DNA of 24,185 bases. It comes from Lachnospira sp. UBA5912 (GTDB lineage Bacteria; Bacillota; Clostridia; Lachnospirales; Lachnospiraceae). Under the pieces are notes generated by a model that had not been told where the DNA came from, searched no databases, and worked only from the letters and a program-made list of their open reading frames with translations. Positions 15,669 through 23,602 of the stretch are shown piece after piece (within the stretch, counting starts at the first letter, position 1; each line of letters opens with the position of its first letter). Made by a program: the position numbers and the translations under genes. The stretch is taken from contig DJDY01000009.1 in the NCBI GenBank assembly GCA_002435585.1, forward strand, positions 890-25,074, written 5' to 3'.

Positions 15669-16502
15669 ATGGGATATGTAAAGTTTGATATGCACTGCCA
15701 TACGGCTGAGGGTTCAGTGGATGCGAAGGTTAATATAGAGGATTATATTGATATATTAAGGAAAAAAGGTTTTGGTGGAATGTTAGTAACAGACCACGAT
15801 TCATACGAAGGCTATGAAGCATACATGAAGTCAGGAAAGAAATATGATGATTTCGTTGTCCTAAGAGGTATTGAATATGACAGCCTTGAGTTTGGACATT
15901 TTATAGTTATTCTTCCATATGACACACCAGGGAGAGTATATGAATTGTTAAGATATAAGGGACTTACCCTTGATAAGCTTATATATATAGTTCATTGCAG
16001 TGATGGAATACTTGGTCCTGCACATCCTTATGGAGAACCATTTATGAGTTTTGCATCCACCATGTACTGGAATCAGCCAAAGCAGATTGCACATATGGTA
16101 CATTTTGATTTTGTAGAAGGTTATAATGCATGTGAAAGTAAGAAAAGCAACAGATATGCAAGAAAATTCGCAAGTGACTGTAAGGTAGCACTTACCGGCG
16201 GCAGTGATGCACATTGCAGTGATTGTGTGGGTCTTGGATATGCACTGCTCCCTGATACGATAAAGACTGTGGATGACCTCATTAAGTATTATAAGGAGGG
16301 CAATCATCCAAAAGTTGGTGGAACAAGATATGGAAAGACAACTAAGGACAAGATAGGTTCATTAAATAAAGTTCTTGTGTATATGTTTTATCTGTATAAT
16401 AAAGTTGGTGCTATGTTTAAGTATCCTAAGAGAGCCAAGGCTTTCAGGAATGCTTTAAGAGCACTTAACAGAAGATTTATAATATTTAGGGACAGAGACT
16501 GA
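15669..16502 (+). CDS. PHP-domain metal-dependent phosphoesterase
   Basis: A 277-residue PHP-domain protein, predicted cytoplasmic phosphatase/nuclease using two or three metal ions. The metal motifs are in order: HCH (H9, H11), TDHD (D42, H43), GIEY (E69), HPYGE (H119), E150, and GGSDAH (D180, H182). Residues after about 215 form a basic C-terminal segment of unknown role. Related stand-alone PHP proteins hydrolyse nucleotide 3',5'-bisphosphates, short oligonucleotides or sugar phosphates. Lying inside a phosphate uptake cluster, it may release phosphate from an intracellular ester, but substrate assignment is inference. The ribosome binding site is indistinct (CAGG about 9 nt, or GAAGGGA about 15 nt upstream); no better start exists before H9. 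Confidence 0.85.
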   Translation: MGYVKFDMHCHTAEGSVDAKVNIEDYIDILRKKGFGGMLVTDHDSYEGYEAYMKSGKKYDDFVVLRGIEYDSLEFGHFIVILPYDTPGRVYELLRYKGLTLDKLIYIVHCSDGILGPAHPYGEPFMSFASTMYWNQPKQIAHMVHFDFVEGYNACESKKSNRYARKFASDCKVALTGGSDAHCSDCVGLGYALLPDTIKTVDDLIKYYKEGNHPKVGGTRYGKTTKDKIGSLNKVLVYMFYLYNKVGAMFKYPKRAKAFRNALRALNRRFIIFRDRD

Positions 16503-16812
16503 TTGTCTGCAAATATAGTCTGATGTTATTTATAAATCTGCTTTCATAAGTATTATGTAAACAATAACAGCATATATATAAACAATAACAATATATTACT
16601 GATAATATATTATTAATGATATATCATGGTATTCTGGTCAGAAAGTGGTTTTATACAGGTATCATTATATGAATTATATCTTATATATTTTATGTGTTTT
16701 ATATATTTTGTATGTTATATATAATGCCTTCACTATGTACTTACAGGTGCTGTAGTGGAGGTTTTTTGTTTTAATGAATAATAGATAATAGATAGTTGTG
16801 GACGAATATAGG
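16503..16812 (+). other. AT-rich intergenic region before phoU, no gene
   Basis: No coding frame is credible. It contains a 12-bp direct repeat TAAACAATAACA at 16558-16569 and 16579-16590 (21 bp apart), several short AT palindromes near 16590-16630, and a terminator at 16727-16767. I see no clear promoter for phoU. Confidence 0.6.
16727..16767 (+). terminator. Rho-independent terminator before phoU
   Basis: CCTTCACTA (16727-16735) pairs with TAGTGGAGG (16753-16761), with one G-U. TTTTTT follows at 16762-16767. It ends the pst/PHP unit. Confidence 0.82.
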
Positions 16813-16882
16813 TTGTGTCTGCGCGCACTTGACACAAACTCGTTATGCGAAAAAAACGTGCGCGGAAATGGAGATTAATATG
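16813..16882 (+). repeat. Repeated pseudoknot-forming leader element, copy 3 (before phoU)
   Basis: TTGTGTC (16813-16819) pairs with GACACAA (16831-16837) across an 11-nt loop. Loop CGCGCAC (16822-16828) pairs with GTGCGCG (16858-16864), seven bp and the strongest of the three copies. The linker is 20 nt with CTCGTTATGC and seven A. GGAAATGGAGATTAAT then leads to the phoU ATG. Relative to copy 2, a T-A pair has become C-G, keeping the pairing. Confidence 0.78.
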
Positions 16883-17530
16883 AGAAACAGATTTGACAGA
16901 CAGTTAGTACAGCTTAATGACGAGCTTATAGAAATGGGTGGAATGATAGAAAAAGCGATATCCGATACAGTTAAAGCACTTGTCAACCAGGATACAGAAC
17001 TTGCAAAGACGGTTATAGATTATGATGAGGAGATAGATCATCAGGAAAGAGAGATAGAGCAGTTATGCCTTAAGCTCCTTTTGCAGCAGCAGCCTGTAGC
17101 AAGAGATTTAAGACTTATATCATCTGCGCTTAAGATGATTACAGATATGGAAAGAATAGGCGACCATGCCGCCGATATATCTGAAATAACATTAGAGCTT
17201 TCAAGCCAGTCATATATAAAGAAGCTGGACCATATACAGCAGATGGCGAAAGAAACCATGTTTATGCTTGTACAGAGTGTTGATGCTTTCGTTAATAAGG
17301 ATATGGATAAAGCCAAAGAGGTTATTACACATGATGATATTGTAGATGACCTTTTTGGAAAGGTAAAGAATGAACTTATAAAGATGATACATGAAAATGC
17401 AGAGGTTGGTGAGCAGGCAACGGATCTTCTCATGGCAGCCAAGTATTTTGAAAGAATAGGCGACCATGCAACTAACATATCAGAGTGGGTTATATTCTCT
17501 ATTACAGGCGAACATCCGGACGATAAATAG
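16880..17530 (+). CDS. phoU: Phosphate signalling regulator PhoU
   Basis: A 216-residue all-helical PhoU protein, which couples the Pst transporter to the sensor kinase and limits phosphate uptake. Two repeats of the PhoU three-helix bundle are visible, each with the metal-binding pattern E/DxxxD: ALKMITDMERIGDHAADISE (around residues 82-101) and MAAKYFERIGDHATNISEW near the C-terminus. FDRQLVQLNDELIEMG is the usual N-terminal helix. The start is ATG 16880, with GGAG (16870-16873) six nt upstream; a longer reading from 16796 would translate the leader element and is rejected. It lies 247 bp before the Na/Pi gene, with a pho-box-like array between them. Confidence 0.94.
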   Translation: MRNRFDRQLVQLNDELIEMGGMIEKAISDTVKALVNQDTELAKTVIDYDEEIDHQEREIEQLCLKLLLQQQPVARDLRLISSALKMITDMERIGDHAADISEITLELSSQSYIKKLDHIQQMAKETMFMLVQSVDAFVNKDMDKAKEVITHDDIVDDLFGKVKNELIKMIHENAEVGEQATDLLMAAKYFERIGDHATNISEWVIFSITGEHPDDK

Positions 17531-17581
17531 TATTGCAGAGCTTCTGACTTTTGACGTTGGCATCATGTAATTATGAAATAA

Positions 17582-17620
17582 TTTACACAGAATTTACATA
17601 AGATTCATATAGCATTCAGA
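17582..17620 (+). promoter_or_regulatory. PhoP-box array upstream of the Na/Pi transporter
   Basis: Four hexamers lie at exact 11-bp steps: TTTACA (17582), TTTACA (17593), TTCATA (17604) and TTCAGA (17615). This matches the known architecture of Firmicute PhoP boxes (TTAACA-like hexamers with 5-bp spacers). TTACAC (17630) and the inverse TGTAAA (about 17656) lie nearby. It suggests direct control by the response regulator encoded at 19655. Confidence 0.7.
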
Positions 17621-17777
17621 TACGTGAATTACACTCCAAATCGTAAAAAAGAAATGTAAAATCTATGAAAACATCAGGTTAAGATTGTTGTGGAGCTGAT
17701 ATATTAGTTTCAGATATCATAAGCAACTACGCAAGATTATTCTATGGGTTTTCATCACGAAAGTATATGGAGGAAGT

Positions 17778-19589
17778 ATGGACATATTTGGTGTATTATC
17801 ATTAATAGGTGGTCTGGCGATATTTCTTTATGGAATGGATCTGTTAGGAGAAGGTCTTACAGGAGCATCAGGTGGAAAACTTGAGAAAATACTTGAAAAA
17901 CTTACGTCTAATCCTATTAAGGCAGTGTTACTTGGAGCAGGTGTAACGGCAGTTATACAGTCATCATCAGCTACAACAGTTATGGTAGTAGGATTTGTCA
18001 ACTCTGGAATAATGAAGCTTAGTCAGGCAGTTGGTGTAATAATGGGTGCTAATATAGGTACGACTATTACATCATGGATATTGAGTCTTACAGGTATTGA
18101 GAGCAGTAATATTTTTATACGTTTATTGAAACCAACATCGTTTTCACCAATACTTGCAGTTATTGGCATTGTGTTCCTGATGTTTTTAAAGAAGGATAAG
18201 TTTAAGAATCCTGGAAAAATAATGATAGGCTTTGCACTTCTTATGTATGGTATGGATGCCATGAGTTCATCAGTAGAGCCACTTGCAGAGGTACCACAGT
18301 TTGCCTCAATACTTACAACATTCTCCAATCCTGTATTGGGAATGCTTGCTGGTATGATATTTACAGCAGTTATACAGAGCTCATCAGCATCTGTTGGAAT
18401 ACTACAGGCATTATGTTCAACAGGTATATTAAGTTATGCAACAGCGCTTCCTATAATAATGGGACAGAATATAGGTACATGTGTAACTGCTATGCTTTCA
18501 AGCATAGGAGCAACTAAGAATGGTAAGAGAGCAGCACTTATACATCTGTACTTTAATGTGATAGGTACAATTACATTTATGATAGTATTCTATACGTTAA
18601 ATGCATTCTTACATTTTTCATTCTTAAATATGACAGCGCAGGAATTCGGAATAGCTATTATACATACAACATTCAATGTGATTACAACAGCATATCTTCT
18701 TCCATTAAGAAAGGTGCTTGAAAAGCTTGCATATGCTACGATTAAGATGGATGATGAAGAAAAGAAGCTTATGGATAGAAGAAACGATAATGAATTCGCA
18801 CTTCTTGATGACAGATTCTTAGAAGCACCAAGTCTTGCAGTTGAACATTGTAAGCAGGTTATAAACAAGATGGCAGATATATCAAGAGAGGCATTGTTTA
18901 CTTCAATGTCACTTATAGGTAATTATAATGAAGACATAGCATTCCGTGTAGATGAACTTGAAACAAGAGCAGATAAATATGAAGATGCACTTGGAACCTA
19001 CATAATGAAGATAAGTACCAAGAATCTTAAAAAAGAGGATTCAGAAATGCTTAATGTTATGTTACATTGTATAGGTGATTTTGAAAGAATATCTGACCAT
19101 GCATGCAATCTTAGTGCATCAGCCAGAGAACTTTACGAAAAGAATATGCAGTTTTCTCCTAAAGCCAGGACAGAGCTTGATATACTTAGTTCAGCGGTCA
19201 GGGAGGCGGTTGACATATCTTTTGATGCATTCAAGAATAATAATAAAAATGAAGCAGACAAGGTTGAACCACTTGAAGAGCTTATAGATACACTTTCTGT
19301 TGAACTTAAAGCAAGACATATAAGAAGACTTAGGGAAGGTAAGTGTACTATAGAATTAGGATTTGCACATTCAGATATTCTTAATAATCTTGAGAGAGTT
19401 GCAGATCATTGCTCCAATATAGCTGTGGATGTTATTCAGAGTGATCAGGTGGAATTCGATGCACATGAATATCTTGATAGAATAAAGAATAAAGACAACC
19501 AGCAGTTTGCCAGGGATTATAAGGCATACAAGGAAAAATACAGACTTCCCAGGACACGTACATTCCAGGTAAATGACAGTATTTCCTGA
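17778..19589 (+). CDS. Na+/phosphate cotransporter family protein with C-terminal PhoU-like domain
   Basis: A 603-residue protein of the NptA/YjbB group. The membrane half (about 1-310) has two inverted Na/Pi-cotransporter repeats, each with the QSSS signature (QSSSATT at residues 61-67, QSSSAS from residue 200), plus GANIGTT and GQNIGTC motifs. The cytoplasmic half (about 350-600) is a PhoU-like helical domain with the pairs GDFERISDHACN and NLERVADHCSN. It moves phosphate with sodium; bacterial relatives are reported both as importers and as exporters. GGAGG just upstream supports the ATG. The pho-box array before it and the two-component genes 65 bp after it suggest one phosphate-responsive transcript. 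Confidence 0.93.
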   Translation: MDIFGVLSLIGGLAIFLYGMDLLGEGLTGASGGKLEKILEKLTSNPIKAVLLGAGVTAVIQSSSATTVMVVGFVNSGIMKLSQAVGVIMGANIGTTITSWILSLTGIESSNIFIRLLKPTSFSPILAVIGIVFLMFLKKDKFKNPGKIMIGFALLMYGMDAMSSSVEPLAEVPQFASILTTFSNPVLGMLAGMIFTAVIQSSSASVGILQALCSTGILSYATALPIIMGQNIGTCVTAMLSSIGATKNGKRAALIHLYFNVIGTITFMIVFYTLNAFLHFSFLNMTAQEFGIAIIHTTFNVITTAYLLPLRKVLEKLAYATIKMDDEEKKLMDRRNDNEFALLDDRFLEAPSLAVEHCKQVINKMADISREALFTSMSLIGNYNEDIAFRVDELETRADKYEDALGTYIMKISTKNLKKEDSEMLNVMLHCIGDFERISDHACNLSASARELYEKNMQFSPKARTELDILSSAVREAVDISFDAFKNNNKNEADKVEPLEELIDTLSVELKARHIRRLREGKCTIELGFAHSDILNNLERVADHCSNIAVDVIQSDQVEFDAHEYLDRIKNKDNQQFARDYKAYKEKYRLPRTRTFQVNDSIS

Positions 19590-19654
19590 TACGTATTTTA
19601 CAAATGTCTGATTTTGTTAAATATATTATATACTAACAGAAAAGGAGACGGAAT

Positions 19655-20338
19655 ATGGCATACATATATGTAGTTGAAGATGATAATAACATAAGTGAAA
19701 TAGAAAGCTTTGCATTAAAAAACGCAGGACATACAGTTATAGAGTGTGCCAGTGGTAAGGATTTTCATAAGCTTATGAGAGAAAGAATACCAGATCTGGT
19801 TCTTCTTGATATTATGCTTCCGGATGAAGACGGACTTGAAATATTAAGAAAGCTAAGGCAGGTTCCAGAAACAAGAAGAGTACCTGTTATTATGGTTACA
19901 GCAAAGACAACAGAGATAGACAAAGTCAAAGGTCTTGACATGGGGGCAGATGACTATATAACAAAACCTTTTGGTATAATGGAACTTATATCAAGAGTTA
20001 AGGCAGTTCTTAGAAGAACTGGCGGAACCGATGAAGAGAAGCTTATAGGAATAGGTCAGCTGTTCATAGATGATGAAAAGAGAGTAGCATATGTTGATGA
20101 TAAGCCAATAGAGCTTACATACAAGGAATATGAACTTCTTAAGTATCTTGCATTAAACAGGGGAATAGTACTCACAAGAGATAATATAATGGATAGAATA
20201 TGGAGTACTGATTATGAAGGAGAGTCAAGAACACTGGATGTTCATATAAAGACTTTAAGACATAAGCTCGGTGTTGCAGGAAACTATATAAAGACAGTAA
20301 GAAATGTCGGGTATTTTATGGATGATGAGGCACATTAA
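19655..20338 (+). CDS. phoP: Response regulator, OmpR/PhoB family (phosphate type)
   Basis: A 227-residue response regulator. The receiver domain (1-120) has acidic residues D9/D10, the phosphoacceptor D52 in LLDIMLPD, T82 and K104 in TKPFG. The C-terminal winged helix (about 130-225) shows ELTYKEYELLKYLALNRG, then RDNIMDRIW and SRTLDVHIKTLRHKLG, typical of OmpR/PhoB. AAAGGAG precedes the ATG. Its position between the Na/Pi transporter and a sensor kinase in a pst/phoU cluster makes it the likely PhoP/PhoB regulator; the symbol rests on context. A terminator lies downstream before the kinase, so kinase levels may be lower than regulator levels. Confidence 0.88.
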   Translation: MAYIYVVEDDNNISEIESFALKNAGHTVIECASGKDFHKLMRERIPDLVLLDIMLPDEDGLEILRKLRQVPETRRVPVIMVTAKTTEIDKVKGLDMGADDYITKPFGIMELISRVKAVLRRTGGTDEEKLIGIGQLFIDDEKRVAYVDDKPIELTYKEYELLKYLALNRGIVLTRDNIMDRIWSTDYEGESRTLDVHIKTLRHKLGVAGNYIKTVRNVGYFMDDEAH

Positions 20339-20456
20339 GTATATTGCTAAAGAATTGTGTGAATTATGTAACAATGTAGCAGCCATGTGAAAGAAACTAA
20401 AAAGATATATAAGGTTTTTTATGTGTGTTATCCAGTTTAACTATATGATAAAATAG

Positions 20457-20490
20457 AAGTCAGGTGGCATATAAAAACTACCTGGCTTTT
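20457..20490 (+). terminator. Terminator between response regulator and kinase genes
   Basis: AAGTCAGGTGG (20457-20467) pairs with CTACCTGGCTT (20478-20488), an 11-bp stem with two G-U pairs and a 10-nt loop. TTTT follows, and after GAC a further TTTTTT. This splits the two-component genes into different transcripts or lowers kinase expression. Confidence 0.75.
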
Positions 20491-20498
20491 GACTTTTT

Positions 20499-20538
20499 TA
20501 AGGATTACATGGATTACAAAGCAAGGGAGTAATCCTTA
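20499..20538 (+). promoter_or_regulatory. Hairpin in the kinase leader
   Basis: TAAGGATTAC (20499-20508) and GTAATCCTTA (20529-20538) form a perfect 10-bp inverted repeat. GGATTAC is repeated at 20511-20517, so the 3' arm has two competing partners. No T-tract follows. It may be an operator or a leader RNA structure of the kinase gene. Confidence 0.45.
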
Positions 20539-20617
20539 TATATCAGTGAGCAGCACAATTTACTTTTGATACTTACATCTTAACATATAAATATAAAAGT
20601 AAATATAAAAGGATGGA

Positions 20618-22054
20618 ATGCATATGAAAAAAAGAATCAACATACAGTATATGATACTTGCATTTGTCACAATAGTGGCAGCGATAGCAATATCTTCTTT
20701 TGTGTTTTATAACATATTAAAACGAGAAGTCCTTGGTGATATGCGTAACTATGTAGACATATTTGTCGGAGCTGATGCATGGGGGATGGTGAGCGACCCT
20801 GATGATATCAATGAACAGAAGGTAATAGAAAGCTATGACGGTAATCTCCGTGTCACATTTATAAACAGCGAAGGCTATGCTGTTGTAGATAATCTGGTTG
20901 AAGTGACAGATATGGAGAATCATAACGAAAGACCAGAGGTGGTAGAAGCAAGAAAGAATGGTTATGGAAGTGACATAAGAAAGTCGGCAACCCTTAAGAA
21001 GAATTCTTTTTATTATGCCGTGGCACTTGATAATGGTTATGTGTTAAGAGTGTCAAGGGAAGTAAGCAGCATGACAAGTATTATGATGAGTGCAGCTCCT
21101 ATAGTTGTACTGTTATGTGTAATACTTTTCATAATAAGTTCTATAAGTTCACATCTTCTTACTAAAAGCATAGTAGAACCGATAGAATTTCTTGCGGATA
21201 ATATGGATGCATCAGATTCCATAAAGGTATATAAGGAACTTGTTCCTTTCGTTAATACAATAAAAAGGCAGCATGAGGATATTATGCGAAACGCCAATAT
21301 GCGGCAGGAATTCACAGCAAATGTATCACATGAGTTAAAGACACCTCTTACGTCAATATCAGGATATTCTGAACTTATAGAAAGTGGAATGGCAAGTGGA
21401 GATGATGCCAAGAGATTCGCTACAGAGATACATAAAAGTTCGCAGAGACTTCTTACTCTTATTAATGACATAATCAGAATATCAGAGCTTGATGCAACTT
21501 CATCAGATGAAGCATTTGAAAGTGTGAACCTGTATGAGATAGCTAAATCAACAGTCCAGATGCTTGAACTTAGCGCACAGAAGAATGGTGTGATTGTTAA
21601 CCTTAATGGCGAAGATATAAGCATAATGGCGGACAGGCAGATGATAGATGAGCTTATCTATAATCTGTGTGATAATGCAATAAGATATAACAATCCAGGT
21701 GGTAAGGTGGATGTATCTATATATGAGCGCGATGAGAATGGTGAAAATGTTTATAATGCTGATACAGGTTATCGAATTGATGGTGGACATAGTGGTGACA
21801 GCAGTTATAGTGGCAGTGGCAAGGCTGTAGTCATTGAAGTTGCAGATAACGGAATAGGCATATCAAAGGAAAACCAGCAGAGAATATTTGAAAGATTCTA
21901 CCGTGTAGATAAGAGCCGTTCGAAGTTAACAGGTGGAACCGGACTTGGTCTTGCCATAGTAAAGCATATAGTTGCAAAACATCAGAATGCGCATATAGAG
22001 CTTGATAGTGAGCTTGGTGTCGGAACAACTATAAGAGTGGTGTTTGAGCAGTGA
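20618..22054 (+). CDS. phoR: Sensor histidine kinase, PhoR-like
   Basis: A 478-residue membrane kinase. An N-terminal helix (about 11-33) and a second helix (about 150-176) flank an extracytoplasmic domain of about 115 residues. The dimerisation/phosphoacceptor domain has H238 in VSHELKTPLTSISGY. The ATPase domain has N-box NLCDNAIRYNNPGG, G1 VADNGIGIS, F-box ERFYRVDKSRS and G2 GGTGLGLAIV. A low-complexity insertion (about residues 370-403, ending GGHSGDSSYSGSG) lies between the N- and G1-boxes. AAAGGA at 20608-20613 fits either ATG 20618 or ATG 20624; the choice changes only two residues. Genomic position beside pst/phoU genes makes it the likely partner of the upstream regulator for phosphate sensing. 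Confidence 0.88.
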   Translation: MHMKKRINIQYMILAFVTIVAAIAISSFVFYNILKREVLGDMRNYVDIFVGADAWGMVSDPDDINEQKVIESYDGNLRVTFINSEGYAVVDNLVEVTDMENHNERPEVVEARKNGYGSDIRKSATLKKNSFYYAVALDNGYVLRVSREVSSMTSIMMSAAPIVVLLCVILFIISSISSHLLTKSIVEPIEFLADNMDASDSIKVYKELVPFVNTIKRQHEDIMRNANMRQEFTANVSHELKTPLTSISGYSELIESGMASGDDAKRFATEIHKSSQRLLTLINDIIRISELDATSSDEAFESVNLYEIAKSTVQMLELSAQKNGVIVNLNGEDISIMADRQMIDELIYNLCDNAIRYNNPGGKVDVSIYERDENGENVYNADTGYRIDGGHSGDSSYSGSGKAVVIEVADNGIGISKENQQRIFERFYRVDKSRSKLTGGTGLGLAIVKHIVAKHQNAHIELDSELGVGTTIRVVFEQ

Positions 22055-22071
22055 AACAATAATATGAATAA

Positions 22072-22100
22072 TTGACATTAAAGTTTTAATCTTCTATACT
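22072..22100 (+). promoter_or_regulatory. Predicted vegetative promoter of the MATE gene
   Basis: A consensus TTGACA (22072-22077), a 17-bp spacer and TATACT (22095-22100). It starts about 18 bp after the kinase stop codon, so the MATE gene has its own transcript. Confidence 0.82.
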
Positions 22101-22115
22101 AGTAACATACATAAA

Positions 22116-22127
22116 CCGGTATACCGG
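22116..22127 (+). promoter_or_regulatory. Perfect 12-bp palindrome after the MATE promoter, candidate operator
   Basis: CCGGTATACCGG is a perfect palindrome located about 9-20 bp after the predicted transcription start, a place where a repressor would block initiation or elongation. Its GC-rich arms stand out in AT-rich intergenic DNA. The cognate regulator is not identified in the window. Confidence 0.5.
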
Positions 22128-22154
22128 ATAATACTATTTGGAGAATACACTAAT

Positions 22155-23519
22155 ATGAGTAAGAAAAAACTATTTAATGTTGATAAGAATAATCTGCTAT
22201 TCCATAATAAAGCACTTTTTGCACTACTTATACCTATAGTAGTGGAGCAGCTGCTTAACTCATTTATGGGTATGGTTGATACCATGATGGTAAGTAATCT
22301 TGGAAGTCAGGCCATATCGGGTGTTTCGCTTGTTGATTCAGTTAATAACCTGATAGTACAGCTGTTCTCAGCTATGGCTACAGGCGCAGCTATCGTATGT
22401 TCACATTATATAGGTATGAAGAATAAGGATGGAGCGAATAAAGCTGCAAGGCAGGTAGTTCTTACGGTTTTTGTGATATCACTTGTAATAACCATACTTG
22501 GACTTTTATTCAGAAAGCCACTTCTTAGTCTTATATTTGGTAAGGTTGAGCAGGAGGTTATGGATAATGCTGTTGATTATTTTTTATTTACAGCATTAAG
22601 TTATCCGTTTCTTGCATTGTTTTCAGCAGGTTCGGCGATATTCAGGTCATGTGGTAACTCAAGGTATCCTATGATGGTATCAGTAGTATCCAATGTATTT
22701 AACATAGGTGGAAATGCACTTCTTATGTTTGTGTTTAACATGGGAGTATCAGGTGCAGCGATATCTACACTTATATCAAGAATATTCTGTATGGTAGTTA
22801 TATTCATAGCGTTGTCAAAGCCTAAGCTTGATATAGTTGTCAATAATTATGCAACGATAAGACCAGACTTCGGACTTATAAAGTCAATACTTGCAATAGG
22901 TGTGCCATCTGGCATAGAAAACAGTATGTTCCAGTTTGGAAAGCTTGCTATACAGTCAACAGTGTCAACACTTGGAACAGCAGCCATAGCAGCACAGGCT
23001 ATGACTAATATACTTGAAAATGTTAATGGCATATTCGGAATCGGTGTAGGTATGTGTCTTATGACGGTGGTAGGTCAGACACTTGGAGCAGGACGCAGGG
23101 AAGAAGCAAAGTATTATATAGTGAAGCTTGCAGGAATAGCTGAGCTTGGAATAATAGTTTCCTGTCTGTTAGTATATCTGCTCGCTGAGCCTATTACAAA
23201 GCTTGGCGGAATGGAGCCTGAAAGTGCCCGTATGTGTATAGAGATGGTCGGCGCAATAACGATTGTAAAGCCTCTTGTATGGGTATTCTCATTTGTTCCG
23301 GCTTACGGTATGAGAGCTGCGGGCGATGTAAAGTTTTCAATGATGACCTCAATTATAACTATGTGGGGATGCAGAGTTGCATTAAGTATCGCACTTGTAA
23401 GAGTCTTTGGAATGGGACCTATGGCTGTGTGGTATGGTATGTTTGCAGACTGGACAATAAGAGGAATAATATTTACAACAAGATTCTTTAGTGGAAGATG
23501 GATAAAGAAGGTTGTGTAA
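22155..23519 (+). CDS. MATE-family multidrug/cation antiporter
   Basis: A 454-residue multidrug and toxic compound extrusion protein with 12 predicted transmembrane helices in two related halves. Typical features are the first half LLIPIVVEQLLNSFMGMVDTMMVSNLGSQAISGVSL, then GAAIVCSHYIGMKNKDGANKAARQ, and the second half GVPSGIENSMFQFGKLAIQ with VGQTLGAGRREEAKYY. It exports organic cations or drugs using a sodium or proton gradient; which ion cannot be told. A predicted promoter with an operator-like palindrome lies upstream and a terminator downstream, so it is a single-gene unit unrelated to the phosphate genes. The ribosome binding site (TTGGAGAA, about 22138-22145) is adequate. Confidence 0.93.
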   Translation: MSKKKLFNVDKNNLLFHNKALFALLIPIVVEQLLNSFMGMVDTMMVSNLGSQAISGVSLVDSVNNLIVQLFSAMATGAAIVCSHYIGMKNKDGANKAARQVVLTVFVISLVITILGLLFRKPLLSLIFGKVEQEVMDNAVDYFLFTALSYPFLALFSAGSAIFRSCGNSRYPMMVSVVSNVFNIGGNALLMFVFNMGVSGAAISTLISRIFCMVVIFIALSKPKLDIVVNNYATIRPDFGLIKSILAIGVPSGIENSMFQFGKLAIQSTVSTLGTAAIAAQAMTNILENVNGIFGIGVGMCLMTVVGQTLGAGRREEAKYYIVKLAGIAELGIIVSCLLVYLLAEPITKLGGMEPESARMCIEMVGAITIVKPLVWVFSFVPAYGMRAAGDVKFSMMTSIITMWGCRVALSIALVRVFGMGPMAVWYGMFADWTIRGIIFTTRFFSGRWIKKVV

Positions 23520-23561
23520 TAGAAGCTGTGTAATATATAAATTGATATGTTTGATATTCTG

Positions 23562-23602
23562 ATAATGGGCTGTGGGTAAAACCATGGCTCATTATATTTT
23601 TT
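23562..23602 (+). terminator. Rho-independent terminator after the MATE gene
   Basis: A 14-bp stem with three G-U pairs (23562-23575 with 23582-23595) has a 6-nt loop, followed by ATTTTTT ending at 23602. Confidence 0.88.

Noticed and set aside
16558..16590. TAAACAATAACA direct repeats as a CRISPR or origin iterons
   Set aside because: There are only two units, with no conserved spacer size, no cas or replication genes nearby and AT-rich surroundings.
23082..23491. Open frames on both strands overlapping the MATE gene, such as 23234-23491
   Set aside because: They lack ribosome binding sites and have unnatural amino-acid composition, while the MATE frame is clearly conserved.
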